Below, piece by piece: positions 8,252 through 17,538 of a DNA stretch of 64,000 nucleotides. Each line of letters starts with the position of its first letter. Within the stretch, counting starts at the first letter, position 1. The DNA lies in NCBI RefSeq assembly GCF_018141445.1, contig NZ_CP058649.1, positions 1,445,001-1,509,000 on the forward strand, in the 5' to 3' direction. The stretch is from Vallitalea pronyensis (GTDB lineage: Bacteria; Bacillota; Clostridia; Lachnospirales; Vallitaleaceae). The notes below the pieces were generated by a model, which searched no databases, had not been told where the DNA came from, and saw nothing but the letters and a program-made list of their open reading frames with translations. Both the position numbers and the translations under genes were made by a program.

Positions 8252-9206
8252 AAAACTATGGATTATTAGCGATCAACATGAAGCATATGCAACGGAGCAT
8301 GTGCTGCAAATCTTACATAAAGCCCTTAAATTAAAGAAAAGTCAAGAGGATGAAGTATCCGTGGTTTGTGTTGGGCTCAATAGAGAAGAACAGTTCAAAA
8401 CCTTGTTTCAATACGGCGCTAATCGCATTATTTTTTGTGAACAAAAATCAGAATACAGTATATCTTTTTTTGTAGAATGTATAGCAAGCCTGTTGAAAGA
8501 TAAGCAACCGGATGTGATTTTATTTCCGGCATCTATAACAGGAAAGCAAACCGCTGCAATCTTATCCGTACGTTATCGGGCAGGTTTAACCGCTTGCTGC
8601 ACAGATATACAGTATGATCATGACATGGACAGGTATGTATTTATCAGACCTGCTATGAGTGAATCCGTGTTAGCTGAGATAACATGTATTAACGATAAAT
8701 TACAAATGTGTACCATCAAAGAAAATATTTTTGATTCAGCTTTTGTAACCAATGAGATATGTTGGAATATAGCTGATTATACCTATGAAGAAAAAGAAGC
8801 CATGCGAAAGGTTCAGGTGTTAGAACGAAAGGCATTGAATCTGAAAGAGCGGGTGGATATTAAGTCAGCCAAAATTGTTTTTGTTGTTGGCAGAGGCATG
8901 AAACACTGTATGGACCTGTGTCAGACTGTTGCACAAAAATATGGTGCAGTCATTGTAGGCACCAAAGCAGCCGTTGAGGAAAAAATGATCCACGAGAATC
9001 GTCAAATTGGTCAATCGGGTATCAGCATTAGTCCCGATATCTGCCTATCATTTGGTGTATCAGGAGCAAGTCAGCATGTGGTTGGGATAAAGGGAGCACG
9101 GCTGATCATTGCTGTTAATCCTGACAAAAATGCCCCCATATTCGAATATGCAGATTATGTGATAGTGGATAAAGGAGAACATATATTACAAGAACTTGCA
9201 CTATAA
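8241..9206 (+). CDS. etfA: Electron transfer flavoprotein alpha subunit
   Basis: EtfA carries the FAD of the ETF heterodimer. The C-terminal FAD domain is clear: GQSGISISPDICLSFGVSGA, then SQHVVGIKGARLIIAVNPD and APIFEYADY. The N-terminal half is the nucleotide-fold domain shared with EtfB. At 321 residues it is of usual size, though it ends soon after the FAD domain. The start at 8241 (MGNKKLWII) has TGGAG about 10 nt upstream inside etfB; a frame-shared ATG at 8226 is an alternative. It probably passes electrons from the FkbI-like enzyme to the quinone or ferredoxin pool. Confidence 0.88.
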   Translation: MGNKKLWIISDQHEAYATEHVLQILHKALKLKKSQEDEVSVVCVGLNREEQFKTLFQYGANRIIFCEQKSEYSISFFVECIASLLKDKQPDVILFPASITGKQTAAILSVRYRAGLTACCTDIQYDHDMDRYVFIRPAMSESVLAEITCINDKLQMCTIKENIFDSAFVTNEICWNIADYTYEEKEAMRKVQVLERKALNLKERVDIKSAKIVFVVGRGMKHCMDLCQTVAQKYGAVIVGTKAAVEEKMIHENRQIGQSGISISPDICLSFGVSGASQHVVGIKGARLIIAVNPDKNAPIFEYADYVIVDKGEHILQELAL

Positions 9207-9240
9207 ATGATATAAAAATTTGTGAAAGGGGTTAAACATT

Positions 9241-11244
9241 ATGAAGGATGGATTTTATATCTCTGCTTATATTAATATTTCTAAACTGGGTAATCTTTAT
9301 CATGCAGGGCACAGGCATGATGCGTGTATTGCTTTATGGAAAAAGGAAGAACAGGACGTATCTCTGGTGCATTATTGGGAATTGGAAAGATTAACAGGTC
9401 TAAAACAACAAAGGCTATCTTTTTTTGATATAACCCAGTTTAAGAACATCATCAATGATTTATTAAAGGATTATGCCATTACCTTAGATGATATTGTGGA
9501 GATATGGGGCGTACCAGAACTCCAAGAGGATGACAGTTATCTGTCAAAGCACATGTTTCCAGAATATACATTGCACGGCATGGCTCATTTGACTTCCTGT
9601 CTATTGATGGACATGGACCTGTTTCGGCATGAAAAAATATTAGCCTTTTCTGTAGATGGTGGTTCAGATTCATACATAGATGCCTATGATAGACAAGGTA
9701 GAAGTGAATATGACCGTTACCATTTTGCTGGGTGCTATTCAAAAGCAGAGGATCATGCATTGAATTTATTCCCAGTTGTGTCACCAGCCGTGTTATGGGG
9801 ATGGGCATTAATCCGGTACAACATAAGAGAAGGTTCATTGATGGCACTGGCCTCCGCTAGTGAAAGTGAAGCCTACTATGATATGGAGCAACTGTTTCCT
9901 TTTGATGAATACATCATGGGGACAACCATTCGTCAGAGGATTTTTGATATGATGGATGAAATTGACCACTATACCCAAGAGGACGTGGGGGTGACATTTA
10001 ACTATTTTGATGAACGTTTCAGTATCAAAGAAAATCGTATCAGTATGGTGATGAAAATCATTCAACAAGTGTCTTATAAGATTATGGAAAAGAGTATTGA
10101 TGATGCTATTGAGCGATTTGGCATTCTACCAGAGGATACTTATCTAGCCATGTCAGGTGGTTTCGCTTTGAATTGCCCTTGTAATACATATTTAATGAAT
10201 AAATACCATTTTAAAGGATTTATCGCCCCACCATGTGTCAGTGATTCTGGTATGGCCATGGGTATTGGATTATCTTCTTTCTATGTGAGAACCCATGGGC
10301 ATTTTAAGTTTAAATTGAGTCATGCTTATTATGGTGATGGCTACAATACCCAAGCATTCTTAGAAGAAAAAGCCTTTAGTGACTTTATAGAAAGTGTTGA
10401 AGCCTTTGATCCGTTCCAAGTGGTCAAGGATATGCAGGAAGATATTGTCATGTGGTTCGAGGGAAGTGCTGAGATTGGACCAAGAGCTTTAGGAGCTAGA
10501 AGCTTAATTGGTGATCCTCGTTGGGAACGGACAAAAGATCGGCTGAACGAAGTGAAACAAAGACAATGGTGGCGGCCTGTCGCGCCTATTGTTCTGAAAG
10601 AAAAAATCGGTGATTGGTTTCACAATGGGTATGAATCACCTTTTATGCTACATGCACTAGAGGTGTTAGAAGATAAAAGAGCAGCCGTACCGGCAATCAT
10701 CCACGAAGATGGTACAGCAAGGCTGCAAACCATTGGAGAAGATAGCCCTCAAAAGTACTTATATCAAGTGATGAAGGCATTTGAAGGAAAAACAGGTGTT
10801 CCCATTATCTGTAATACTTCATTAAATGATAAAGGAGAGCCCATCATCAATCGCATGGAAGAAGCATGTAATTTTGCATTACGCAAACACATTAAGGTGG
10901 GTTATTTCAATGGTTATCGCGTTTGCTTTAAGAACCACGAACAGTATGAAAAGGAAGATGTTCTAGAGAGAAAACTTAACATGGAAATATGGCAAGACCC
11001 GTCCCAAAAGCAAGCATTGATTGACCAATATAACCCCTATCATATTTCTGCAAAAGAAATCTACGTGTATATCTTCACCAATTTGAATAAAAGCATTGAA
11101 TTGTTTCAATTAGATGATGAAAAGCAGAAGGATATTGCAAAGCGTATAAAAGAACTCCTTAAAAAAGATCAATTATTCAATAAGCAGATCCTTCTCACAA
11201 GAATAACGAATGCCAACATGAATCGTAAAAAAAACGTTAGTTAG
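9241..11244 (+). CDS. O-carbamoyltransferase 1 (NodU/TobZ/CmcH family)
   Basis: First of three collinear paralogues. The family uses carbamoyl phosphate and ATP to make carbamoyl-adenylate in a Kae1-like N-terminal domain, then transfers the carbamoyl group to a hydroxyl in a YrdC-like C-terminal domain. The 667 residues include the metal-binding HGMAH (HxxxH), SVDGGSD, SGGFALNCPC and CVSDSGMAMG of the Kae1 part. The second part has EIGPRALGARSLIGDPR, RQWWRPVAPIVLKE and TSLNDKGEPI. All expected motifs are present, so it should be active. A tail of about 100 residues follows the catalytic core. The start follows AAAGGGG. The substrate is probably a hydroxyl of the cluster polyketide. Confidence 0.9.
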   Translation: MKDGFYISAYINISKLGNLYHAGHRHDACIALWKKEEQDVSLVHYWELERLTGLKQQRLSFFDITQFKNIINDLLKDYAITLDDIVEIWGVPELQEDDSYLSKHMFPEYTLHGMAHLTSCLLMDMDLFRHEKILAFSVDGGSDSYIDAYDRQGRSEYDRYHFAGCYSKAEDHALNLFPVVSPAVLWGWALIRYNIREGSLMALASASESEAYYDMEQLFPFDEYIMGTTIRQRIFDMMDEIDHYTQEDVGVTFNYFDERFSIKENRISMVMKIIQQVSYKIMEKSIDDAIERFGILPEDTYLAMSGGFALNCPCNTYLMNKYHFKGFIAPPCVSDSGMAMGIGLSSFYVRTHGHFKFKLSHAYYGDGYNTQAFLEEKAFSDFIESVEAFDPFQVVKDMQEDIVMWFEGSAEIGPRALGARSLIGDPRWERTKDRLNEVKQRQWWRPVAPIVLKEKIGDWFHNGYESPFMLHALEVLEDKRAAVPAIIHEDGTARLQTIGEDSPQKYLYQVMKAFEGKTGVPIICNTSLNDKGEPIINRMEEACNFALRKHIKVGYFNGYRVCFKNHEQYEKEDVLERKLNMEIWQDPSQKQALIDQYNPYHISAKEIYVYIFTNLNKSIELFQLDDEKQKDIAKRIKELLKKDQLFNKQILLTRITNANMNRKKNVS

Positions 11245-11259
11245 AAAGGTGGAGGCCCA

Positions 11260-13320
11260 TTGAAAAATGGATATTATGTATCAGCGTATTTAGAAATTGA
11301 TGAAGCCAGTAATGTGTTTTCTATTGGCGTTCGACATGATAACTGTGTTGCTCTATGGGAAAAGAGAGATTTAGATGTGAAACTTATACGCTATTGGGAG
11401 CTAGAACGCTTAACAGGGCATAAACAGAATGCCTTTGCGTTGTATAACAAAGAACATTGCGAAGAGATTCTTGGTGATCTTTTAAAAAAAGACGGGCTGA
11501 CATTAGAGGATATTATCGAAATTTGGGGTGTGCCCCAATTGTTAGCAGATGATAGTTATTTATCCAAGCATCAGTATCCGGAGTATTCCTATCATAGCAT
11601 GTCCCATTTAGCCTCTTGTATGTTTATGGATACTGAATTGTTTAAAAAAGAAAGCATTCTAGGTTTCAATGTGGATGGTGGTTCAGACTGTACCGTTGAT
11701 GCCTACAAAAAAGAAGATGAGATAGGTGAGATTGATAAGTATCCATTTGTTGGTGCTTATTCAATGGAGGGAAGCAAGGATATGTCCCTATATCCAGCCT
11801 ATTCACCAGGCGTCTTTTGGTTATACTTAGCTGTATATTTTGATATGCGAGAAGGCAGTTTAATGGCTCTTGCTGAGGCAAGTGAAAGTAAGGCATATTT
11901 GGAAGTTGAGAATATTCTTTCCAATAAAGCTTGCCCACTGGAAAGCCCAGATCATGCTGAAGATGAAATCTTAAAACTTGTTAAGGAAATTGAGTCCTAT
12001 ACCCAAGAAGATGCTGGTGTCAAATTTAATTATTTTGATACCCGATTTAGTGAAAAAGAAAACAAAATCAGCATGGTTATGAAAATTATACAGAAAATGT
12101 CCTATGACATTATGGAATTGAATATAGAGCATGCTATTGAGGCCTATCATATCAAGCCAGAAGAAACGTATTTAGCCATGTCGGGTGGATTTGCTTTGAA
12201 TTGCCCGTGTAATACCCATTTAATGAACAAGTACCATTTTAAAGGTTTTATAGCACCACCTTGTGTTAGTGATAGCGGCATGGCCTTAGGTATAGGGTTG
12301 TATGCATTTTATAGCAAGACAAATGGTGCATTTCATTTTAAATTGGAGTCGGCCTATTATGGTGAGAAAGACAGCTTAGAAGCCTTTTTGGAAAAGCACA
12401 CATTTGATCAGTTTATTCATAGCATGGATGTCTATGAACCAGCAAAAGCGGCTATGGACTTGATGAAGGAACCCATTGTATGGTTTGATGGTCATTCGGA
12501 AATTGGTCCTCGGGCCTTGGGCGGACGGAGTATATTAGGAGATCCAAGACAACAGGCCACAAAAGATACCCTTAACAAGATTAAAAAGCGGCAGTGGTGG
12601 CGACCAGTTGCACCTATTGTATTAAAGGAGTATGTGGGTGATTGGTTCCAAGACAACTTTGAGTCACCTTACATGCTGCATGCTATAAAAATAAAGGATG
12701 AAAAGGCCAATGAAGTGATAGCCATTGCCCATGCAGATGGCACCGCAAGGTTACAGACAATGGATAAGGAGACGAGACAGATAAGACTCTATCAGCTTAT
12801 GGAAGAATTTTATAAGATGACAGACGTACCCATCCTATGCAATACGTCTCTCAACGATAAGGGAGAGCCTATTATTAATTGCATCGATGAAGCCTTCAAT
12901 TTTGCTTTGCGAAAAAATATACATGTGATGTATGTGAACGGCTATCGCATCCAATTAAAAAATCATAAAAATTATACAGGCACACAACCATTACCCAGAC
13001 AATTAACCTTAAGTATATGGAAAAATACGGATGAATACATGCAATTATATCAACAGTATAATCCCCACAACGTGAATGATGAGTTAATGGTAACGAGAAT
13101 CATATGGGGATTGCCCATGGAACGACTTATGGATGCTGATAATAAAAAAGATGCCATGAGAAGTGTCATTGAAACAAAGATGTTTATGAATAAGGTAGGT
13201 CCTATTAGAAAGCAAAAAATGAAGTTCATTTATGGCATATTCCAGCATATAAAAGAAAAAGAATTGCAGTTTCACCAAGTAGAAGAAGACTATACCATGA
13301 ATGATAAGAGAGAAGGGTAA
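11260..13320 (+). CDS. O-carbamoyltransferase 2 (NodU/TobZ/CmcH family)
   Basis: Second tandem paralogue, 686 residues, only 15 nt after the first. The start codon is TTG at 11260, set by AAAGGTGGAG just upstream; the N-terminus MKNGYYVSAYLEI aligns with the other two copies. The Kae1-like metal site is HSMSH, followed by NVDGGSD, SGGFALNCPC and CVSDSGMALG. The C-terminal domain has EIGPRALGGRSILGDPR and RQWWRPVAPIVLKE. Nothing catalytic is missing. Differences are concentrated in surface stretches and the C-terminal tail, as expected if each copy recognises a different hydroxyl of the same molecule; that reading is inference. Confidence 0.9.
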   Translation: MKNGYYVSAYLEIDEASNVFSIGVRHDNCVALWEKRDLDVKLIRYWELERLTGHKQNAFALYNKEHCEEILGDLLKKDGLTLEDIIEIWGVPQLLADDSYLSKHQYPEYSYHSMSHLASCMFMDTELFKKESILGFNVDGGSDCTVDAYKKEDEIGEIDKYPFVGAYSMEGSKDMSLYPAYSPGVFWLYLAVYFDMREGSLMALAEASESKAYLEVENILSNKACPLESPDHAEDEILKLVKEIESYTQEDAGVKFNYFDTRFSEKENKISMVMKIIQKMSYDIMELNIEHAIEAYHIKPEETYLAMSGGFALNCPCNTHLMNKYHFKGFIAPPCVSDSGMALGIGLYAFYSKTNGAFHFKLESAYYGEKDSLEAFLEKHTFDQFIHSMDVYEPAKAAMDLMKEPIVWFDGHSEIGPRALGGRSILGDPRQQATKDTLNKIKKRQWWRPVAPIVLKEYVGDWFQDNFESPYMLHAIKIKDEKANEVIAIAHADGTARLQTMDKETRQIRLYQLMEEFYKMTDVPILCNTSLNDKGEPIINCIDEAFNFALRKNIHVMYVNGYRIQLKNHKNYTGTQPLPRQLTLSIWKNTDEYMQLYQQYNPHNVNDELMVTRIIWGLPMERLMDADNKKDAMRSVIETKMFMNKVGPIRKQKMKFIYGIFQHIKEKELQFHQVEEDYTMNDKREG

Positions 13321-13323
13321 GAG

Positions 13324-15318
13324 ATGAAAACACAATTAGATGGCTATTATCTATCAGCTTATGTAGAAATTGATCAGCTGGGTAATATATATAAATTTGC
13401 TCATAGACATGACCAAAATATTGCATTATGGCAGGTTCAACAGAAGGAAGTCCAGTTAATTCATTATTGGGAACTTGAACGACTAAGTGGTGTAAAGAAA
13501 CATCAGTACTCATTTTTTGACAAACATCAATTTAATGCCTTAATGGACGGGTTACTAGAGCCTTATGGATTAAGCATGGAAGATATTGTAGAAGTATGGG
13601 GCACACCAGAACTGGGTGATGGTGAAGGGTATATGTCCATTAAGCGTTATCCAGAGTTCTCCTATCATTCAATGTGTCATCTTGCTTCCTGTTTATTGAT
13701 GGATACCAACATCTATCATCATGAAAAAGTATTGGCATTTTCTGTTGATGGAGGCTCAGATATTGTGTCGGATACAGAAGCCCATACACGTCATCCATTT
13801 GTAGGGTGCTATTCGGACTATCAGCAAGGACAGTTTGCATTAGAATCTGTGTGTTCGCCTGCTATTTTATGGGATTTTATGAGTTCTCACTTTACCATGC
13901 GGGAAGGCAGCTTGATGGCACTTGCTAGTGCCAGTAAGAGTGTTGCCTATTATCCCATGGAAGATATCTTACTACACAGCAACATACAAGTACCCAAGGA
14001 TGTCCATGAGCGTATTCTTGACTTAACAGCTTTTGTTGATAACCTCACCCATGAGGATGCAGGGGTTAAGTTTAATTATTTTGATGAACGGTTTAGTGAG
14101 GAAGAAAACAAAATCAGCATGGTGATGAAAATCATTGAACAAATGTCTAAGAACATCATGGATCACAATATTGATGCATTTATAAAAAAATATAACATGG
14201 ATACCAAGGATGTTTATCTTGCCGTCTCAGGTGGATTTGCTTTGAACTGTCCGTGCAATACCCATCTAATGAATAAATACCAGTTCAAAGGGTTTGTTGC
14301 ACCACCATGTGTCAGCGATACGGGTATGGCTTTAGGCATTGGTCTGTATGTGTTCTATGATCGGTTGAAAGGAGATTTTAATTTCACGTTACAAGATGCT
14401 TATTGGGGAGATAAGAATGACCTAAAGGCCTTTAATATGGATTGTTTTCATGCGTTCATAAAAGGCACAAGTTCATTTGATCCTGAACAAGCAGCTAAGG
14501 ATATCATAGAAAATCCCATTGTATGGATTGAGAATGGTGCTGAAATTGGACCCAGGGCCCTTGGCGCAAGAAGCTTACTGGGGGACCCGAGAACCATGAA
14601 AACCAAAGATGCACTTAACCATATTAAGAAAAGGCAGTGGTGGCGGCCCGTTGCACCCATTGTGATGAAGGATAAGATACATGAATGGTTTGAGGACCCT
14701 TATGAGTCACCATATATGCTTCATGCGTCAAAGATCAAGGAAGATAAGGATAATGAAGTCATAGCTATCGTCCATGAGGACAAGACAGCAAGGCTTCAAA
14801 GCATTGATGGAACAAGCCGTCAGAAGAAAATTGTTCAAGTGATGGAAAGTTTCTACGATAGGACAGGCGTTCCCATTATATGTAACACATCCTTAAATGA
14901 TAAAGGAGAACCCATTATCAATAATATAGAACAAGCATTTAACTTTGCCCTCCGAAAAAACATTGACATCATGTATGTCGATGGGATGCGGATTGCATTG
15001 AAAAATCATCAAGCTTATGGTAAAAAGTCACCATTAAAACGAAATATCAGCTTTAGTATGTGGCATACCAAAGGCGAATTTGACCAGTTGGTTAGGGACT
15101 ATAACCCTCACCTTCTATCTGTGAGAGCGATCTTTTACTATATTCATCTAAAAATAAGAGATTTAGAGCTCTTGCAAGATAAAAGAGAGTGTAAGAAATT
15201 AGAAATTAAGTCAAAGATGTATTTTAATAGTCTCTCACCCTTTGCAAAAGCTGAATTAGATAGACTATTCAAAGACAACATGTATTACAAACAAATAGAG
15301 GAGGAGTTTAGCCTATGA
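13324..15318 (+). CDS. O-carbamoyltransferase 3 (NodU/TobZ/CmcH family)
   Basis: Third tandem paralogue, 664 residues, starting 3 nt after the second copy stops. The metal-binding HSMCH, SVDGGSD, SGGFALNCPC and CVSDTGMALG motifs are all intact, as are EIGPRALGARSLLGDPR and RQWWRPVAPIVMKD. The reading frame overlaps the start of the next gene by 4 nt (ATGA-type overlap at 15315), so the three transferases and the dehydrogenase that follows are translated as one unit. With the two sisters it would put up to three carbamate groups on a product, or one enzyme may act on the extender unit itself. Confidence 0.9.
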   Translation: MKTQLDGYYLSAYVEIDQLGNIYKFAHRHDQNIALWQVQQKEVQLIHYWELERLSGVKKHQYSFFDKHQFNALMDGLLEPYGLSMEDIVEVWGTPELGDGEGYMSIKRYPEFSYHSMCHLASCLLMDTNIYHHEKVLAFSVDGGSDIVSDTEAHTRHPFVGCYSDYQQGQFALESVCSPAILWDFMSSHFTMREGSLMALASASKSVAYYPMEDILLHSNIQVPKDVHERILDLTAFVDNLTHEDAGVKFNYFDERFSEEENKISMVMKIIEQMSKNIMDHNIDAFIKKYNMDTKDVYLAVSGGFALNCPCNTHLMNKYQFKGFVAPPCVSDTGMALGIGLYVFYDRLKGDFNFTLQDAYWGDKNDLKAFNMDCFHAFIKGTSSFDPEQAAKDIIENPIVWIENGAEIGPRALGARSLLGDPRTMKTKDALNHIKKRQWWRPVAPIVMKDKIHEWFEDPYESPYMLHASKIKEDKDNEVIAIVHEDKTARLQSIDGTSRQKKIVQVMESFYDRTGVPIICNTSLNDKGEPIINNIEQAFNFALRKNIDIMYVDGMRIALKNHQAYGKKSPLKRNISFSMWHTKGEFDQLVRDYNPHLLSVRAIFYYIHLKIRDLELLQDKRECKKLEIKSKMYFNSLSPFAKAELDRLFKDNMYYKQIEEEFSL

Positions 15319-16157
15319 ACATTGGCATTATTGGAGCAGGTGTCATGGGGCGAGGTGTTGCTTTAGCCTATGCCCAGTATGGTCATTCTATTGTTTTAGT
15401 GGATATAGAAGAATCCGTATTGGAAGAAGCCAAGCAGCAAATCATGATAGATTATCGCTTTCAAGGCATGTATGGTAAGAAATGTAACGATACAATTGAA
15501 GATATACTAAAGCGTATTACCTTAACAACAAGACTGGAGGATGTAGAGGCATGTACATATATCATTGAGAATGTAACTGAAAATTGGGATATTAAGAAAG
15601 ATGTTTATCTAAAACTAGATGCGATATGTGGAGAAGACACTCGTTATGCGGTGAATACCTCTTGTTTTTCCATTACCCAGGTTGGTGCCCTTATGGAGAA
15701 ACCAGAAAATGTAATAGGTTCTCATTATATGAACCCTGCACACATCAAGTCTACGGTGGAAGTCATCAAGGGGTACCACACATCTGAAGAAACTGTTAAC
15801 CTGACACTTGATTTATTAAAGAGTATTAACAATGAAGGTGTTGTGGTCAATGACCTGCCTGGTTTTGTATCCAACCGTGTCTTAATGCTAACGGTTAATG
15901 AAGCCATCTATTTGGTACATGAGGGAGTAGCAGAACCTAAGAACGTGGATAAGATTTTTAAACAATGCTTTGGACACAAGATGGGACCATTGGAGACAGC
16001 TGATTTAATTGGACTTGATACAATTTTGTTTTCAGTTGAAGTATTATATGACAGCTATTGTGATAGTAAATATAGACCGTGTCCCTTATTAAAGAAAATG
16101 GTAAGTGCAGGACTGCTTGGCAGAAAAAGTGGGCAAGGCTTCTATAACTATAAATAA
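15315..16157 (+). CDS. 3-Hydroxyacyl-CoA dehydrogenase-like enzyme, FkbK type
   Basis: A 280-residue NAD-dependent dehydrogenase. The Rossmann motif is at the N-terminus, IGIIGAGVMGRGVALAYA, with an acidic residue (LVDIEE) at the end of the second strand, indicating NAD rather than NADP. The catalytic region SHYMNPAHIKSTVEVI has the family His-Pro arrangement, and VNDLPGFVSNRVLM matches the C-terminal domain. In hydroxymalonyl/methoxymalonyl pathways this enzyme oxidises the C3 alcohol of glyceryl-ACP towards the carboxyl group. Its neighbours, an ACP and an FkbH-like protein, strongly support that role over butyrate metabolism. Confidence 0.87.
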   Translation: MNIGIIGAGVMGRGVALAYAQYGHSIVLVDIEESVLEEAKQQIMIDYRFQGMYGKKCNDTIEDILKRITLTTRLEDVEACTYIIENVTENWDIKKDVYLKLDAICGEDTRYAVNTSCFSITQVGALMEKPENVIGSHYMNPAHIKSTVEVIKGYHTSEETVNLTLDLLKSINNEGVVVNDLPGFVSNRVLMLTVNEAIYLVHEGVAEPKNVDKIFKQCFGHKMGPLETADLIGLDTILFSVEVLYDSYCDSKYRPCPLLKKMVSAGLLGRKSGQGFYNYK

Positions 16158-16175
16158 TAAAAAGGAGAAATGACA

Positions 16176-16433
16176 ATGAATAGGGATGTAATTCGTACAA
16201 AGATTAAAACGTTTTTAGGTAAGTTTTTTGGTGAAAAAGGTGTTGAATCCTTAGGGGATGATGATAATTTTTTTGAACTGGGCTTCGTGAATTCACTATT
16301 TGCCATGCAGCTTATCACCTTTATTGAAAGTGAATTTGATGTCACCATTGATGTGGCAGAATTGAACATGGATAATTTTAATACCTTACATAAAATAGTG
16401 GATACAATTGATAAAAAAATAAGCCAACGATAA
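16176..16433 (+). CDS. Free-standing acyl carrier protein, FkbJ/ZmaD type
   Basis: An 85-residue carrier protein. The phosphopantetheine site is Ser40 in ELGFVNSLFAMQL; the usual Asp before Ser is Asn, a variation common in glyceryl-ACP carriers. I start it at 16176 because AAAGGAG (16161-16167) has proper spacing to that ATG, whereas the ATG at 16170 is too close. It should carry the glyceryl unit loaded by the FkbH-like enzyme, hold it during both oxidations, and present hydroxymalonate to the discrete AT. A dedicated ACP between dehydrogenase and FkbH is the normal order in such pathways. Confidence 0.88.
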   Translation: MNRDVIRTKIKTFLGKFFGEKGVESLGDDDNFFELGFVNSLFAMQLITFIESEFDVTIDVAELNMDNFNTLHKIVDTIDKKISQR

Positions 16434-16461
16434 TCGATATTTAGTAGAAAGGAGTCCTTAG

Positions 16462-17538
16462 ATGTCCAAAAAAACGAAAAAAATAAAGTGTGTCATATGG
16501 GACCTTGACAATACGTTGTGGGATGGCGTTCTTGTGGAGGACGAAGAAGTGACTTTAAAAAGTTACATCCTGGATGTGATGCAGGAGCTTGACCATCGAG
16601 GTATTCTTCAGTCCATCTCAAGCAAAAACAATTATGAAGATGCCATGATGAAATTAGAAGCATTCGGTATCAAAGAGTATTTTTTGTATCCGCAGATCAG
16701 TTGGAGCAGTAAGTCCCAAGCTGTACAAGAAATTATTCGCTGTTTAAACATTGGAGCCGATACCATTGCCTTTATTGATGATCAGCATTTTGAACGGGAT
16801 GAGGTAAAGAGTGCTGTACCTGAGGTGGCATGCTTTGATGCATGTGAAGTAGTGAACTTACTTAAAAAAGATATGTTTAATCCAGATTTTATCACAAAGG
16901 ATACCATGAGAAGACGAGAAATGTATCAGGCAGATTATAAGCGCAAAAAAGTGGAGGATGCATATCAAGGACCTCATGAAGATTTCTTAGCTTCTTTAGA
17001 TATGCATATTCATATTGCGTATGCAAGAGATAGTGATTTAGATCGGGTCATAGAATTAACAGAGCGCACCAATCAATTAAATACAACGGGCTATACCTAT
17101 TCTTATGAGCAATTAAAAGCCATGCAGAATTCCGATACCCATAAGTTATTAATTGTTGGATTGGATGATAAGTATGGCACCTATGGGAAAATAGGTATTA
17201 TTCTAATCGATACAAGGATGGATCGATGGACATTGGAATTATTTATTATGTCATGCAGAGTCATGTCAAGAGGTATTGGAACCATCTTATTAAATCACAT
17301 CATGGAAGTGGCGTACCGTTCAAACATGGCATTATATGCGAAGTTTATTACCACGTCCAAGAATAAGATGATGCAGCTCACCTACAACTTAGCAGGTTTT
17401 AAAATCTTTGAGAAAAAAGATGACTATATATTAATGCACAATGACTTTGGTCATATACAAAAAATGCCAGACTATGTTAAGTTACTGTCAGAGCTAGAGG
17501 TATATGAGGATGACCAGATAAGGAGGAAACATGGATAA
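16462..17538 (+). CDS. FkbH-like glyceryl-ACP synthase/phosphatase
   Basis: A 358-residue two-domain protein. The N-terminal HAD-phosphatase domain begins with VIWDLDNTLWDGVL (DxDxT nucleophile motif) and has AFIDDQHFERDEV as a later HAD motif. The C-terminal half, about residues 185-350, is GNAT-like, with IELTERTNQLNTTG and SRGIGTILLNHIM. FkbH family members take the glyceryl group of 1,3-bisphosphoglycerate, dephosphorylate it and attach it to an ACP. Length and domain order match the family. It overlaps the AT gene by 8 nt. No O-methyltransferase (FkbG) is found here, so the extender should remain hydroxymalonyl-ACP. Confidence 0.92.
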   Translation: MSKKTKKIKCVIWDLDNTLWDGVLVEDEEVTLKSYILDVMQELDHRGILQSISSKNNYEDAMMKLEAFGIKEYFLYPQISWSSKSQAVQEIIRCLNIGADTIAFIDDQHFERDEVKSAVPEVACFDACEVVNLLKKDMFNPDFITKDTMRRREMYQADYKRKKVEDAYQGPHEDFLASLDMHIHIAYARDSDLDRVIELTERTNQLNTTGYTYSYEQLKAMQNSDTHKLLIVGLDDKYGTYGKIGIILIDTRMDRWTLELFIMSCRVMSRGIGTILLNHIMEVAYRSNMALYAKFITTSKNKMMQLTYNLAGFKIFEKKDDYILMHNDFGHIQKMPDYVKLLSELEVYEDDQIRRKHG

